Virus record (IMG/VR): IMGVR_UViG_3300025131_000046
Span: 1-56,224 of that record
From: a virus
DNA length: 56,224 bases
Strand: one strand, 5' to 3'
In this document: positions 32,258 through 40,116 of the stretch, in pieces
Position numbering within the stretch: the first letter of the stretch is position 1
Layout of the letters: the number at the start of each line of letters is the position of its first letter
Translations under genes and position numbers: made by a program
Notes under the pieces: model-generated
Database searches by the model: none
What the model saw: the letters and a program-made list of their open reading frames with translations, nothing else
Told to the model about the DNA's origin: nothing

Positions 32258-33766
32258 CTAAGTTACATAAACCAGTTCATTCTTAGCTCTTGTGATAGCT
32301 ACATATATAAGGTTCTTTTCTTGTTCTTGCTGCCATGCTTTAGTTGCCATTGGATGAGGCATAGGAGCATCCTTGTGCTTGAGAATAAAGACCCTATCTG
32401 ACTCAAGACCTTTTGCCTTATGCACACTGCTGAGAAGCACACCGTTCTTAACAGTGTCGGTAAAAACTTCTTCAATCTCCTTGATTGTGCCTTCGACTGT
32501 CTCCCTGTTGGCAGCAAAGATCAAAATACAGTCGTGACGATCTTGGAGATTAATTAGTCGATTTTCGTTGGGGCTTTTACGGGCACGTTCCTTCGTCTCT
32601 TCTTTCGCTAACCACGTACCAATTTTCTCGACAAGGTCAGTCGTGTCCTCTGCATTAAGTTTTTTGATTGTAGAAATCAGACCTTGTCCGATATCGCGTC
32701 CCTGGATATTTGCTGCTCGACCTTCACGCAGAAACTTAAAGCACTCACTCACAAGTGGAGCGTTCACGCGACACAAAATCATATCGCCAGCTTCAGCGTC
32801 TTCTCTGTAGCTCTTTTGTCCAGAGAAAGGCATGGAGCGTACAAGCCCGTCTGGGTTGTTCTCGTGAGCTTCAAACTCGGGTACATACTTTTGAGCCTCT
32901 TGCACAATAGCCCTACCACAGCGACGTGTAACCGTCAGAGGCAGCACTTGACAACCTCTCGTGGTTTCGGATAGACGATCATACATGTTGTCCATCGATT
33001 CAGCGTCCGCTCCTGCAAAACCATAAATTGCCTGATTCCGATCACCCACCAGAATCAATCGGCTACCTGCTTTCAATGCCAATTCTTGTTGGCACCTATT
33101 TAAGTCCTGGCTCTCGTCAACAATAAGTAATGCATGCTTAAAGACTGGCAAATTTAGAATAATTGGTAACCAAATCATGTCGTTGAAATCAATCTCTCGG
33201 TCTTCCTCAACCTCCTTGCATGCTTCCAATACTTGCGGAACCAATTCAAATACTTCGTCGGAACAACCATTGGTGTCAACGTCATAGTGCGAAGCCATCC
33301 CCGCCAATTCTTCTGTGTCATTTCCGCTGATCAGTGTCATCTTGCATAAACCAACTAACTTTTCTGTAATTCGAGCAATATTTGCTTTGGTCTTGTCTTG
33401 CCGTAATTCTTTAAATTCCATGCCGTACAAGCTACAGATCACATTCATTACTCGCCATTTATTGACTTTGCAGTAACCAACAGATTGCTTAATTGATCGG
33501 AATCCCATCGAGTGCAGCGTCATCGCTTCGCATCCTGCGGGAACCTGTTGCTGTAGTACAGTGGCAATCGATTTATTGAAAGCGACAGCAGCAATCTTCT
33601 TGGCTTTAACTGACAGTGCCATGGTTTCCCAAATCTCAGCCTGTTGAGGAGAGGGAGTAAAAATACTTGCTTTCCCCTTCATGACTTTGAGACCTTCAAC
33701 CATTGACGATGTCTTGCCGGTTCCAGCCAGTGCTTTAACGATCAAATGCTGTGGTTGACTGCTCAT
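32258..33766 (-). CDS. UvrD/Rep-type SF1 helicase
   Basis: Start placed at MSSQPQHLIVKALAGTGKTS because an earlier in-frame Met overlaps the promoter -10 box. Walker A ALAGTGKT (12-19), Walker B LLIVDESQDLN, motif III VGDRNQAIYGFAGAD, motif IV region RRCGRAIV, motif V SSVHKAKGLESDRVF and motif VI YVAITRAKNELVYV are all present. About 502 residues, smaller than UvrD because the 1B/2B subdomains are short. A 3'-5' DNA translocase for phage replication or recombination. Confidence 0.9.
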   Translation of the reverse strand: MSSQPQHLIVKALAGTGKTSSMVEGLKVMKGKASIFTPSPQQAEIWETMALSVKAKKIAAVAFNKSIATVLQQQVPAGCEAMTLHSMGFRSIKQSVGYCKVNKWRVMNVICSLYGMEFKELRQDKTKANIARITEKLVGLCKMTLISGNDTEELAGMASHYDVDTNGCSDEVFELVPQVLEACKEVEEDREIDFNDMIWLPIILNLPVFKHALLIVDESQDLNRCQQELALKAGSRLILVGDRNQAIYGFAGADAESMDNMYDRLSETTRGCQVLPLTVTRRCGRAIVQEAQKYVPEFEAHENNPDGLVRSMPFSGQKSYREDAEAGDMILCRVNAPLVSECFKFLREGRAANIQGRDIGQGLISTIKKLNAEDTTDLVEKIGTWLAKEETKERARKSPNENRLINLQDRHDCILIFAANRETVEGTIKEIEEVFTDTVKNGVLLSSVHKAKGLESDRVFILKHKDAPMPHPMATKAWQQEQEKNLIYVAITRAKNELVYVT

Positions 33767-33824
33767 GCTTTTCGTCTCTCTTCCAAAGTATTTTGTTGTT
33801 TCGTTCCTGCCTGCCATGGCTTCC

Positions 33825-33852
33825 ATTATACCAAACTATACAACGTTGGCAA
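33825..33852 (-). promoter_or_regulatory. Leftward sigma70-type promoter of helicase operon
   Basis: On the minus strand TTGCCA and a perfect TATAAT are 16 bases apart, upstream of the helicase start. It is divergent to the array promoter about 90 bases away. Confidence 0.7.
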
Positions 33853-33939
33853 TCGCAAAGTTGTAAAAAAGTGAGAATCGGGTGCTCAAAATCGTCGTAA
33901 ACTATTTCTACCAAAAGACATAAAACTTCATAACTGGCC

Positions 33940-33968
33940 TTGACCCCATCCTCCAAACCTGCTACAAT
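33940..33968 (+). promoter_or_regulatory. Rightward sigma70-type promoter of the guide-like array
   Basis: TTGACC and TACAAT are separated by exactly 17 bases. Predicted transcription begins near 33975, only about 10 bases before the first array repeat. So the array is the very 5' end of the transcript that goes on to csrA and the Tas-like gene. Confidence 0.75.
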
Positions 33969-33985
33969 GCCCGCCATGAAAGGCA

Positions 33986-34186
33986 GAACGCAGCCATACA
34001 CGCTGATGCAGACAACAACAGGTAGGCAGAACGCAGCCATTGATTTAACCCAAGAACAGCGAACGTAAACGTAGTCTTTCGCTTCGAGCAACCCAAATGG
34101 CAAGAACGCAGCCAATTTTGAAGGTACTTGTACAATCGAAGAACGTAGCCAAGTGAAAAGATAATCCAGAGATTCCAAACGTTGTT
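33986..34186 (+). repeat. Upstream TIGR-like array (six units)
   Basis: A ~10-bp edge repeat occurs at 33986, 34029, 34067, 34104, 34141 and, degenerate, 34177 (GAACGCAGCC three times, GAACGTAGCC, AAACGTAGTC, AAACGTTGTT). Spacing is 43, 38, 37, 37, 36 bases. The 26-33 bases between copies differ from unit to unit, but several carry a second weak motif (AACCCAA or AATCCAG) about 18-23 bases after the edge start. That gives two short variable segments per unit. Period and two-spacer layout match TIGR arrays; a CRISPR is excluded by the short repeat. The last unit touches the csrA ribosome site. Confidence 0.75.
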
Positions 34187-34202
34187 TAATCAGGAGGATT
34201 GT

Positions 34203-34379
34203 ATGCTTGTGCTAACTCGCAAACTAAACGAGGGCATTCTGATCGGGGATGACATTTACATTGTTGTAACAAATCTTTCCTCATCAAAAGTCAACTTAGG
34301 TATCAACGCACCAAATGATGTACCTATTTTACGGGCAGAATTGGTAGAGCAGCAAGAATCTGATAATCACGAAGATTAA
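34203..34379 (+). CDS. csrA: CsrA/RsmA-like translational regulator
   Basis: 58 residues from the ATG after AGGAGG (5-base spacing); an upstream in-frame ATG lacks a ribosome site and lies in the array. MLVLTRKLNEGILIGDDIYI matches CsrA strand 1-2 (M-L-x-L-T-R, G-x-x-I-x-I-G-D), then VNLGINAPNDVPILRAEL with the conserved RNA-binding Arg44. His43 of E. coli CsrA is Leu here. The family binds GGA-containing RNA hairpins and blocks ribosomes. Lies between the array and the Tas-like gene on one transcript; the RBS contains GGA, so autoregulation is possible. Confidence 0.9.
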   Translation: MLVLTRKLNEGILIGDDIYIVVTNLSSSKVNLGINAPNDVPILRAELVEQQESDNHED

Positions 34380-34398
34380 CGAAAGGTCCAGTAGTAAT

Positions 34399-35313
34399 AT
34401 GTCCGAGTCCAAAACGCAAACGCTCGAAGCTGTTGATTATGCGGCTGTTAACTGGGAAGTTATTGACAAACTAACCAAAGAAATGATGGCGTCTGCTCTA
34501 ACTCTTACTCAGAGAGAAGCCCGACATTTAGTAGGCATGTATTACTCAGTACAAAACTTCCGTATTCATGCTGGGAACCACACCTCAGTAAAAACAGGGG
34601 CAGATGCTAATCCTGTCCTGGCTTGGGTGTTTTCTAACTGTCGCCTGATTGAGGAGAATATTAAACGGGCACTTGGCAGGTTTGCAGCAGAATTTACAGT
34701 TGGTCAATGGTTACAGAGTATCTGCGGCATCGGTCCTGTTATCTCGGCTGGCTTCATTGCTCACCTTGATGTTCGAGACCGACCTACCTATGGTCACTTT
34801 CACTCGTTTGCTGGTCTCAGTCCCCATATCAAATGGGAGAAAGGACAAAAAAGACCATTCAACGCTGCTCTTAAAGTCCTCTGTTACAAAGTAGGGGAGA
34901 GCTTTGTCAAAGTCCAGAACAACAAAAAGGACTACTACGGTAAGCTGTATGCTGTACACAAGGCTGGCCTAGTTCTGCGTAATGAAAGGGGTGACTTTGC
35001 TGAAGACTCTGCTCGAATTCTAACCGAAAAGAATTGGGGTAAAGACACTGATGCTTACGGGCATTATTCGGGTGGTAGACTACCGCCCGCTCATGTCCAT
35101 GCTCGTGCTCGTAGATATGTAGCCAAGCTACTTTTGTCACATCTTCATACCGTGATGTATGAAGACTATTACAAAACCAAAGCTCCTATTCCTTACCCAT
35201 TTTCTAAACATGCAAAAGAAGCTGCTATGCCTGATCATCGTCACTTGCTAGAAGTCCCTAACTGGCCGATGTTATCCTTTGGAAAAGACTTAGCCTGCCT
35301 GCTTGATTCCTAG
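34399..35313 (+). CDS. Tas-like Nop-domain protein (IS110 C-terminal-domain-like), no nuclease
   Basis: 304 residues. Residues 1-105 are helical (TLTQREARHLVGMYYSVQNF, LIEENIKRALGRFAAEFT). A helix-hairpin-helix-like core follows: SICGIGPVISAGFIAHLDV (107-125), FHSFAGLSPHIKW (134-146) and GQKRPFNAALKVLCYKVGESF (149-169). This is the Transposase_20 region of IS110 enzymes, structurally akin to the Nop domain of box C/D RNPs. The IS110 N-terminal DEDD/RuvC domain and its catalytic Ser are absent and there is no HNH, so it fits nuclease-free TasA rather than a transposase. Flanked on both sides by the same ~37-bp array. Confidence 0.75.
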   Translation: MSESKTQTLEAVDYAAVNWEVIDKLTKEMMASALTLTQREARHLVGMYYSVQNFRIHAGNHTSVKTGADANPVLAWVFSNCRLIEENIKRALGRFAAEFTVGQWLQSICGIGPVISAGFIAHLDVRDRPTYGHFHSFAGLSPHIKWEKGQKRPFNAALKVLCYKVGESFVKVQNNKKDYYGKLYAVHKAGLVLRNERGDFAEDSARILTEKNWGKDTDAYGHYSGGRLPPAHVHARARRYVAKLLLSHLHTVMYEDYYKTKAPIPYPFSKHAKEAAMPDHRHLLEVPNWPMLSFGKDLACLLDS

Positions 35314-35347
35314 CCATGGTCGCAGATGATGATAATCTAAATAAGGC

Positions 35348-35689
35348 GAACGTAGTCAACAGGAGCAATAACCCAAGTAGAATGAACGTAGTCACACAAC
35401 GCTATAAACCATGCCACACGACCGCAGTTAGTGATTGAGATACTTCGCATACCCCGAGAACGTAGTCAAGGATTACGATACTTCGCACGCCCCGAGAACG
35501 TAGTTGGACTTTACAACAACTCAAATAGTAGGAACGTAGTCAGTGATTACGATACTTCGCATGCCCCGAGAACGTAGTCAATAATCCAGACATACACGTC
35601 TTCAGAACGTAGTCACAACCAGCAATTCCATACGTGTACTTTGAACGTAGTTAAAGACCAACAATAGCCCAGATGCTTTGAACGTCTTA
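35348..35689 (+). repeat. Downstream TIGR-like array (ten units)
   Basis: Edge repeats GAACGTAGTC or close variants lie at 35348, 35384, 35420 (GACCGCAGTT), 35458, 35496, 35532, 35570, 35605, 35643 and 35680 (degenerate). Intervals are 36, 36, 38, 38, 36, 38, 35, 38, 37. Spacers are 25-28 bases. A second weak motif of the form A-A/C-Y-Y-C-A sits about 22 bases after each edge start in many units (AACCCAA, AAACCAT, AACTCAA, AGCCCAG). Three spacers, after 35420, 35458 and 35532, are near-identical copies (GATACTTCGCAYGCCCCGA). The array ends 11 bases before the UDG start codon. Confidence 0.82.
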
Positions 35690-35700
35690 TTGGAGTATGT

Positions 35701-36273
35701 ATGACAATCTATCGACGGATTGTGGATAAGTCTATTTCTCCCGAATTCAGAAAGCTACAGCGGCAATACAAAGACTGTAAAAAATGTGCCTTGTGTAAAA
35801 CTCGTAACCTTGTAATACATTATAGGGGCAATATACCCTGTGATATTGTTTTCCTTGGTGAAGCTCCAGGAGAGTCTGAAGACATTCTGGGTATTCCATT
35901 CATCGGACCAGCAGGTAAAAAACTTGATGAGGCATTAACTGAATTGCTGGCGGACATAACATTCCGGTTTGCAATTACCAACATTGTGTCTTGCATCCCT
36001 CTAGACGAGGACAATCGGATCAGATCACCAACAGCAAAAGAAGCAAAGGCGTGCCGCCCTCGACTCAATCGATTCTTAGCTCTTGCAAAGCCTAAGTTGA
36101 TTGTTACAATGGGCAAAATTGCTCAATCCTTTCTTCCAGAACAGTACAAGGATTATGCAGTGGGCGTTAAGCATCCTAGTGCTATTCTGCGTGCTCACAG
36201 TGCTCGTCAGCCACTAGAATTGCAACGTTTTGTACTGACAGTAAAATCAGCAATTGAGAAAAGAGTAGTATGA
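35701..36273 (+). CDS. Family 4 (iron-sulfur) uracil-DNA glycosylase
   Basis: Removes uracil from DNA or, in phages, may act in replication-linked repair. Iron-sulfur cysteines: C26, C29 or C32, C98 and C118 (CKKCALC, NIVSC, ACRP). Motif A GEAPGESED (53-61) followed by GIPFIGPAGKKLD, and motif B with KHPSAILR (His157). 190 residues is normal for family 4. TTGGAG lies at the end of the array. Its stop overlaps the start of the RuvC-like gene by four bases. Confidence 0.9.
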   Translation: MTIYRRIVDKSISPEFRKLQRQYKDCKKCALCKTRNLVIHYRGNIPCDIVFLGEAPGESEDILGIPFIGPAGKKLDEALTELLADITFRFAITNIVSCIPLDEDNRIRSPTAKEAKACRPRLNRFLALAKPKLIVTMGKIAQSFLPEQYKDYAVGVKHPSAILRAHSARQPLELQRFVLTVKSAIEKRVV

Positions 36274-36743
36274 AAATCCTTGCTCTTGATCCCGCTACAA
36301 AATGTGGCTGGTCTCACACAGACGTAGTAGGTGGCGTCTGGGACTTGTCGGTAAAGCGGGATGAATCATCCGGTATGAGGATGATCAAACTCCGCTCTAA
36401 GCTGTATGACTTGCTAGACGCTGTTGAAATCGATCTGGTGGTGTTTGAAGCTGCTCGTCATGCTGCTCCAAAGATGCAAGGTGCTCTCGTTACTCAAGCC
36501 AAATTACAATCTGTAATTGAGATTTGGGGTGATGACCAAGGAATTCAATACCGTGGTTACTCACCTACCGAAATTAAGAAATTTGCTACTGGTAAAGGTA
36601 ATGCATCCAAAGCGATGATGATAGAAACGGCTCAAGATAAATGGGGAGACATCATCGAGGATGACAATCATGCTGACGCCCTTTGGTTACTGGCGTTAGC
36701 TACCGACCAATATGGTCCTCGAACTAGGAGGTTTGGAAAATGA
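36270..36743 (+). CDS. RuvC-like Holliday junction resolvase
   Basis: 157 residues of RNase H fold. Acidic set: Asp7 in MKILALDPATKCGW, Glu60 in IDLVVFEAA, and His134/Asp136 in DDNHADALWLLALA. Between them a KLQSVIEIWGDD helix and YSPTEIKKFATGKGNASKAMM, typical of phage RuvC proteins. Resolves branched DNA before packaging. Overlaps genes at both ends by ATGA. Confidence 0.87.
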   Translation: MKILALDPATKCGWSHTDVVGGVWDLSVKRDESSGMRMIKLRSKLYDLLDAVEIDLVVFEAARHAAPKMQGALVTQAKLQSVIEIWGDDQGIQYRGYSPTEIKKFATGKGNASKAMMIETAQDKWGDIIEDDNHADALWLLALATDQYGPRTRRFGK

Positions 36744-36997
36744 CCGAAATACATTGGTTCTTTCTTGGGATTGGTATGGGCTGGATTTCTCTATCTGTAC
36801 TCGCTCTCTTGTTTCGTGACCCCAGTTGTTCTCCGCAATCTTCATCCCCAACAACTAGTAGTCTTGTTGTTAAAGGAGCTATGAATCATTATATTCATGA
36901 TTGTAGAGATGATGATAATGATGATGATGATGATGATGATGATGATATCTTGTTGGGGACTGATCCGAGTCAGTGGAGAACATGGGAGATGAACTAA
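36740..36997 (+). CDS. Small membrane protein with poly-Asp tract (85 aa)
   Basis: One transmembrane helix (FFLGIGMGWISLSVLALLF, residues 7-25), Ser/Thr-rich linker, then DDDNDDDDDDDDD encoded by GAT repeats. The repeat is slippage-prone. One base separates it from the next gene. Function unknown; the acidic stretch may mimic DNA or bind cations. Confidence 0.6.
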   Translation: MTEIHWFFLGIGMGWISLSVLALLFRDPSCSPQSSSPTTSSLVVKGAMNHYIHDCRDDDNDDDDDDDDDILLGTDPSQWRTWEMN

Positions 36998-37948
36998 ATG
37001 ACCTGGAACCTGTATAGTGATGGTATGTCCTACTCTTCGTTATGTAAATTCATGGTTTGTCGAGAACGCTTTCGGCTATACAAAGTTGAAGGTCTCCAGG
37101 AAGAACGAGGATTCCAAGCACCTCTTGAGTATGGCAACTTCTTACATGATGCTCTTGAGATTTATGCTCAGACTCGTAACCTGAAAAAAGCACTTGTTGC
37201 AATCGATGATCAACATTGTAAGCTGTCTGATAAGTATCCTCTGAGTCAAGAAACAATCCGAGACTGGTACATGCTGGCTAGGGGGCAGTTTCCTCTCTAT
37301 GTAGACCACTGGAAAAAGTCAGACAGAAAGCGTGAGTACATCTTTTGGGAAGAAGACTTTCAGTATGCCTATAAACTACCTTCGGGTCGTGTAATTCCGT
37401 TGTTTGGTCGATTTGATGCTGGGTTTAGGGTTGGCAAATCAACGTACCTACAAGAGAACAAGACAAAGGGTAATATTGATCACGAAGGTTTGATGCACTC
37501 AGCACACAAAGACCTTCAAGTCATGTACTACACAATCTGTATGAGACGACTCTACCCCAATGTTCGTGGTACGCTCTACAACATTATTAAGAGACCATTA
37601 TCAGATCGCTTCCCTTTACGCCAGAAAAAGACTGAGTCTCGTAAAGAGTTTCATCAGCGTGTCTTAACTGGTATAGATGAAAATCGAGAGCAGCACTTTA
37701 GTCGGTACACTATTCCAACAACCAACCATGACGTGGAAATCTTTAAGCGGCAAACCTTTATCCCTCTGCTTGAAACAGTTGCTGATTGGTGGGATTCAAT
37801 CAAAGACAATCCTCATGATCCTTGGGGTAGTTCTCACCACTGGGTTCGTCCATACGGCGTTTATGATCCAATGACATTGGGCCGACGAGGAGACCTGTTT
37901 GGCTACTTGACAACAGGCTCTCGACAAGGTATAGTAACGTGTGAATAG
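36998..37948 (+). CDS. PD-(D/E)XK exonuclease (RecB/Cas4-like)
   Basis: 316 residues. MSYSSLCKFMVCRERFRLYKVEGLQE is the start typical for RecB/Cas4-family nucleases in phages, GNFLHDALEIYA carries the conserved His, and GRFDAGFRVGKSTYLQENKTKG provides D-x(n)-E-x-K (about residues 138-160). The later QVMYYTICMRRLY matches the Q-x-x-x-Y motif. No four-Cys iron-sulfur cluster is evident, unlike true Cas4. Acts in end resection with the neighbouring Sak4-like ATPase. Confidence 0.85.
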   Translation: MTWNLYSDGMSYSSLCKFMVCRERFRLYKVEGLQEERGFQAPLEYGNFLHDALEIYAQTRNLKKALVAIDDQHCKLSDKYPLSQETIRDWYMLARGQFPLYVDHWKKSDRKREYIFWEEDFQYAYKLPSGRVIPLFGRFDAGFRVGKSTYLQENKTKGNIDHEGLMHSAHKDLQVMYYTICMRRLYPNVRGTLYNIIKRPLSDRFPLRQKKTESRKEFHQRVLTGIDENREQHFSRYTIPTTNHDVEIFKRQTFIPLLETVADWWDSIKDNPHDPWGSSHHWVRPYGVYDPMTLGRRGDLFGYLTTGSRQGIVTCE

Positions 37949-37978
37949 CTTTGTATCCTCTTAGAAAGTAGTAATGTA

Positions 37979-38833
37979 ATGACTGTAAAGAAAAAGCGAC
38001 GTACGAAGAAATCTGTTACTCCTGGCCTTAATCTTCCCGCCAAAAAGTCTACGCTCTCCAAAGAAATGACAGACTTTACCATCTTGGTATATGGTGCAAA
38101 AAAGGTTGGTAAAACCTCTCTGATTGCTCAGTTTCCAGATGTATTCTTTCTCTTCTGCGAGAAGAATGACGCTGTAGAGGTTTTCTGTGCTCAAGACGAT
38201 AGCGGTTGTCCTATCACCCTTAGAGACTGGGATGCTATCGACAAGTGGGTACACGCTGTTGTTGAGTCAGGAAACTATTCTGCAATCTGCATCGACACTC
38301 TCAAGCCCTTCTATGAGGCAGCATTTCGCTATGTCTGCGAAGACAAAGAGATTGATCACCCAAACGAACTAGGCTTTGGTCAAGGGTGGGATGCAATTTC
38401 AAAGCTCTGCATCGGTCTTCTACAGTATATTGAAGACTCTCCTTGTGGTCTCATTATGCTTGCTCATGATAAATGGGACACTCGTGAAGATTATGATGGC
38501 AATGAGATTGAAGTGCTGTCTGTCGGTCTCTCTGGGAAGTTTGGTGAGTATGTCAGTGGTAATGCTTCTCTATGGCTTTACTTCGGTCTCAAAGGTGATG
38601 AGCGTCGTCTATTCATCAGGGGATCACAAACCTTAGAAGCAGGCAGTAGACTCTCAGAGAATTTCCTGGACTCTAAAACATCAGTCCCACTTCGAGACAT
38701 CAGTATGGGAGGATCAGCAAAAGAAGCGTATAAAAACTTGTATGCCGCATTTAACAATAACTATCATGAAGCAAAGGAAATCCCTAAGAAGAAGAAACGT
38801 AAGAAAAAAGCAGGCTTTGGAGACGTATCTTAG
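37979..38833 (+). CDS. Sak4-like RecA-fold ATPase
   Basis: 284 residues. Walker A VYGAKKVGKTSLIAQFPD (about 38-55), Walker B in YSAICIDTLKPF, and LIMLAHDKWDTR-type sensor. The compact core with basic N- and C-terminal tails (KKKRRTKKS; KKKKRKKKAG) is that of Sak4 single-strand annealing or strand-exchange proteins. Works with the nuclease upstream and the SSB-like protein downstream. Confidence 0.83.
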   Translation: MTVKKKRRTKKSVTPGLNLPAKKSTLSKEMTDFTILVYGAKKVGKTSLIAQFPDVFFLFCEKNDAVEVFCAQDDSGCPITLRDWDAIDKWVHAVVESGNYSAICIDTLKPFYEAAFRYVCEDKEIDHPNELGFGQGWDAISKLCIGLLQYIEDSPCGLIMLAHDKWDTREDYDGNEIEVLSVGLSGKFGEYVSGNASLWLYFGLKGDERRLFIRGSQTLEAGSRLSENFLDSKTSVPLRDISMGGSAKEAYKNLYAAFNNNYHEAKEIPKKKKRKKKAGFGDVS

Positions 38834-38854
38834 CTCCCTTATTAGGAATTACGA

Positions 38855-39634
38855 TTGATGGCAAAGAAAAAAGCAGCGGACGGTTTTGATTTCCTCAAGA
38901 AGAAGATTCAGAAGCACTGGGACAAGAGTCGGAAGAAGAAAGACCCCTTTAAGTCATTTGAAGCACCTGATGGTGTTTACATCGCTCGTCTTGCATCAGT
39001 AAAAGCTGGTGCGACTAAGAATGATGATGCCTACCTGTCTTTCCAATTCATTATCAACTCTCCCTCAGAGGTTGAAGATGTTCATACTCAAGGTCTTAGA
39101 CCTTCTGTCATGCATGTCTTCAAAGCATCAGCTAAGATGTCTGAGGAGGATAAGGTAGACCGTGCTGTCTTTGATCTACAGAAACTTGGTGTTGAGACTG
39201 ACGAACTTGATCTGGTAGAAATCAAGGAACTGGCAGGCAGTCTCAAAAGCAATCCTGTTTACGTTAGTCTCAAAGTGGTTAACCGAGATGGGTACTGTAA
39301 CGCCAACATTCTTGGTCTAAAAAAAGACTACGATCCTGATGAAGAGGATGACCTGGATGAGGTTGAAGACGAAGATGATGAGGATAACGAAGAGACCGAG
39401 AATGAGTCTGAAGATGAAGATAACGAAGAGACTGAAGATGAGGATGAGGAGTTTGTACCTGAAAAGAAAGAGGAGTACATGTTCTCTCCTGTTACTGGTG
39501 CAAAGCAGAAGCCTTGTCGTGTAGTTAGTGTTAGCACTCGTAAAAAGACTGTCAGTGTTAAACGTCTGCACGACAATAAAATCTTTAAGGACATTACCTG
39601 GAGCAAACTGGGTGATCCTGTAGAAGAAGAGTAG
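38855..39634 (+). CDS. ssDNA-binding (DUF669-like) protein with acidic region
   Basis: 259 residues. The N-terminus is Lys-rich. The domain at about 35-155 (GVYIARLASVKAGATKNDDAYLSFQFIINS, GYCNANILGLKKDY) matches phage DUF669/SSB-like folds. A run of ~60 Asp/Glu follows (about 155-215) and a basic SH3-like end (GAKQKPCRVVSVSTRKKTVSVKRL). The acidic region may recruit partners as in SSB tails. A strong terminator follows, so it ends this operon. Confidence 0.75.
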   Translation: MMAKKKAADGFDFLKKKIQKHWDKSRKKKDPFKSFEAPDGVYIARLASVKAGATKNDDAYLSFQFIINSPSEVEDVHTQGLRPSVMHVFKASAKMSEEDKVDRAVFDLQKLGVETDELDLVEIKELAGSLKSNPVYVSLKVVNRDGYCNANILGLKKDYDPDEEDDLDEVEDEDDEDNEETENESEDEDNEETEDEDEEFVPEKKEEYMFSPVTGAKQKPCRVVSVSTRKKTVSVKRLHDNKIFKDITWSKLGDPVEEE

Positions 39635-39653
39635 AAGTAGGTAGTATTTTTCA

Positions 39654-39704
39654 CCAAGAGTAGCCAATGAGGTTTCTGGGGTTGCCTGGGCTACTCTTGG
39701 TTTT
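39654..39704 (+). terminator. Rho-independent terminator after recombination operon
   Basis: 12-bp stem CCAAGAGTAGCC/GGCTACTCTTGG followed by TTTTCATTTT. Confidence 0.88.
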
Positions 39705-39727
39705 CATTTTGTATTGAGGAGTAAAGT

Positions 39728-40114
39728 ATGCCTCCATCCCTACCAAATTGGACACTAAACCAAACCTGTGCAATTTCTGCTCTCAACAACTGGGCAGAAC
39801 AAGGTGGATTACGAGACTATACAATCGAGAAAAATCATACCTCTGGGACGTATGACATCTATATGCATGAGGCTCGTTCGCTTGAAAACCAAGTAGCTCG
39901 TAAAGCAGAAAGACACGTAGTAATCAGTCAACCGGAAGAAGAAAAATATGGTGTCTCTTGGTTACTGCTCAATGATGTTCTTAACATGATTCATATGTGG
40001 AACAAAGATGCTTATGCATCTCCTGTGCATCGGTCAGAAGAAAAAAATATAAGTAATGCAAAGACTGAAGACTCAGAAGATACTGAAGGTTCAAAAGATA
40101 CTGAAGACGTGTAG
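39728..40114 (+). CDS. Hypothetical protein (128 aa)
   Basis: GAGGAG lies 8 bases before the ATG. Globular first half (ALNNWAEQGGLRDYTIEKNHTSGTYDIYMHEARSL), then VSWLLLNDVLNMIHMWN helix and an acidic Glu/Asp/Thr tail. Alone between a terminator and a tRNA-like RNA that begins three bases after its stop. Function unknown. Confidence 0.72.
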   Translation: MPPSLPNWTLNQTCAISALNNWAEQGGLRDYTIEKNHTSGTYDIYMHEARSLENQVARKAERHVVISQPEEEKYGVSWLLLNDVLNMIHMWNKDAYASPVHRSEEKNISNAKTEDSEDTEGSKDTEDV

Positions 40115-40116
40115 AT

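Noticed and set aside
33735-34178. 147-residue leftward frame over the array and promoter
   Set aside because: It runs antisense through the repeats and overlaps the helicase gene; composition is not protein-like.
34399-35313. IS110-family insertion sequence
   Set aside because: The DEDD/RuvC N-terminal domain and catalytic serine region are missing, no terminal ends or target duplication seen, and the flanks carry the array instead.
33986-35689. CRISPR array
   Set aside because: Repeat is only ~10 bp and degenerate, spacers 25-28 bp with internal weak motif, no cas genes. The period and the Nop-type protein fit TIGR better.
33986-35689. CsrB-like RNA sponge for the CsrA encoded between the arrays
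   Set aside because: GGA triplets do not recur per unit and are not placed in hairpin loops; the conserved element is GAACGTAGTC.
36900-36945. GAT microsatellite as a CRISPR or origin element
   Set aside because: It is in-frame coding for a poly-Asp stretch of the small membrane protein.
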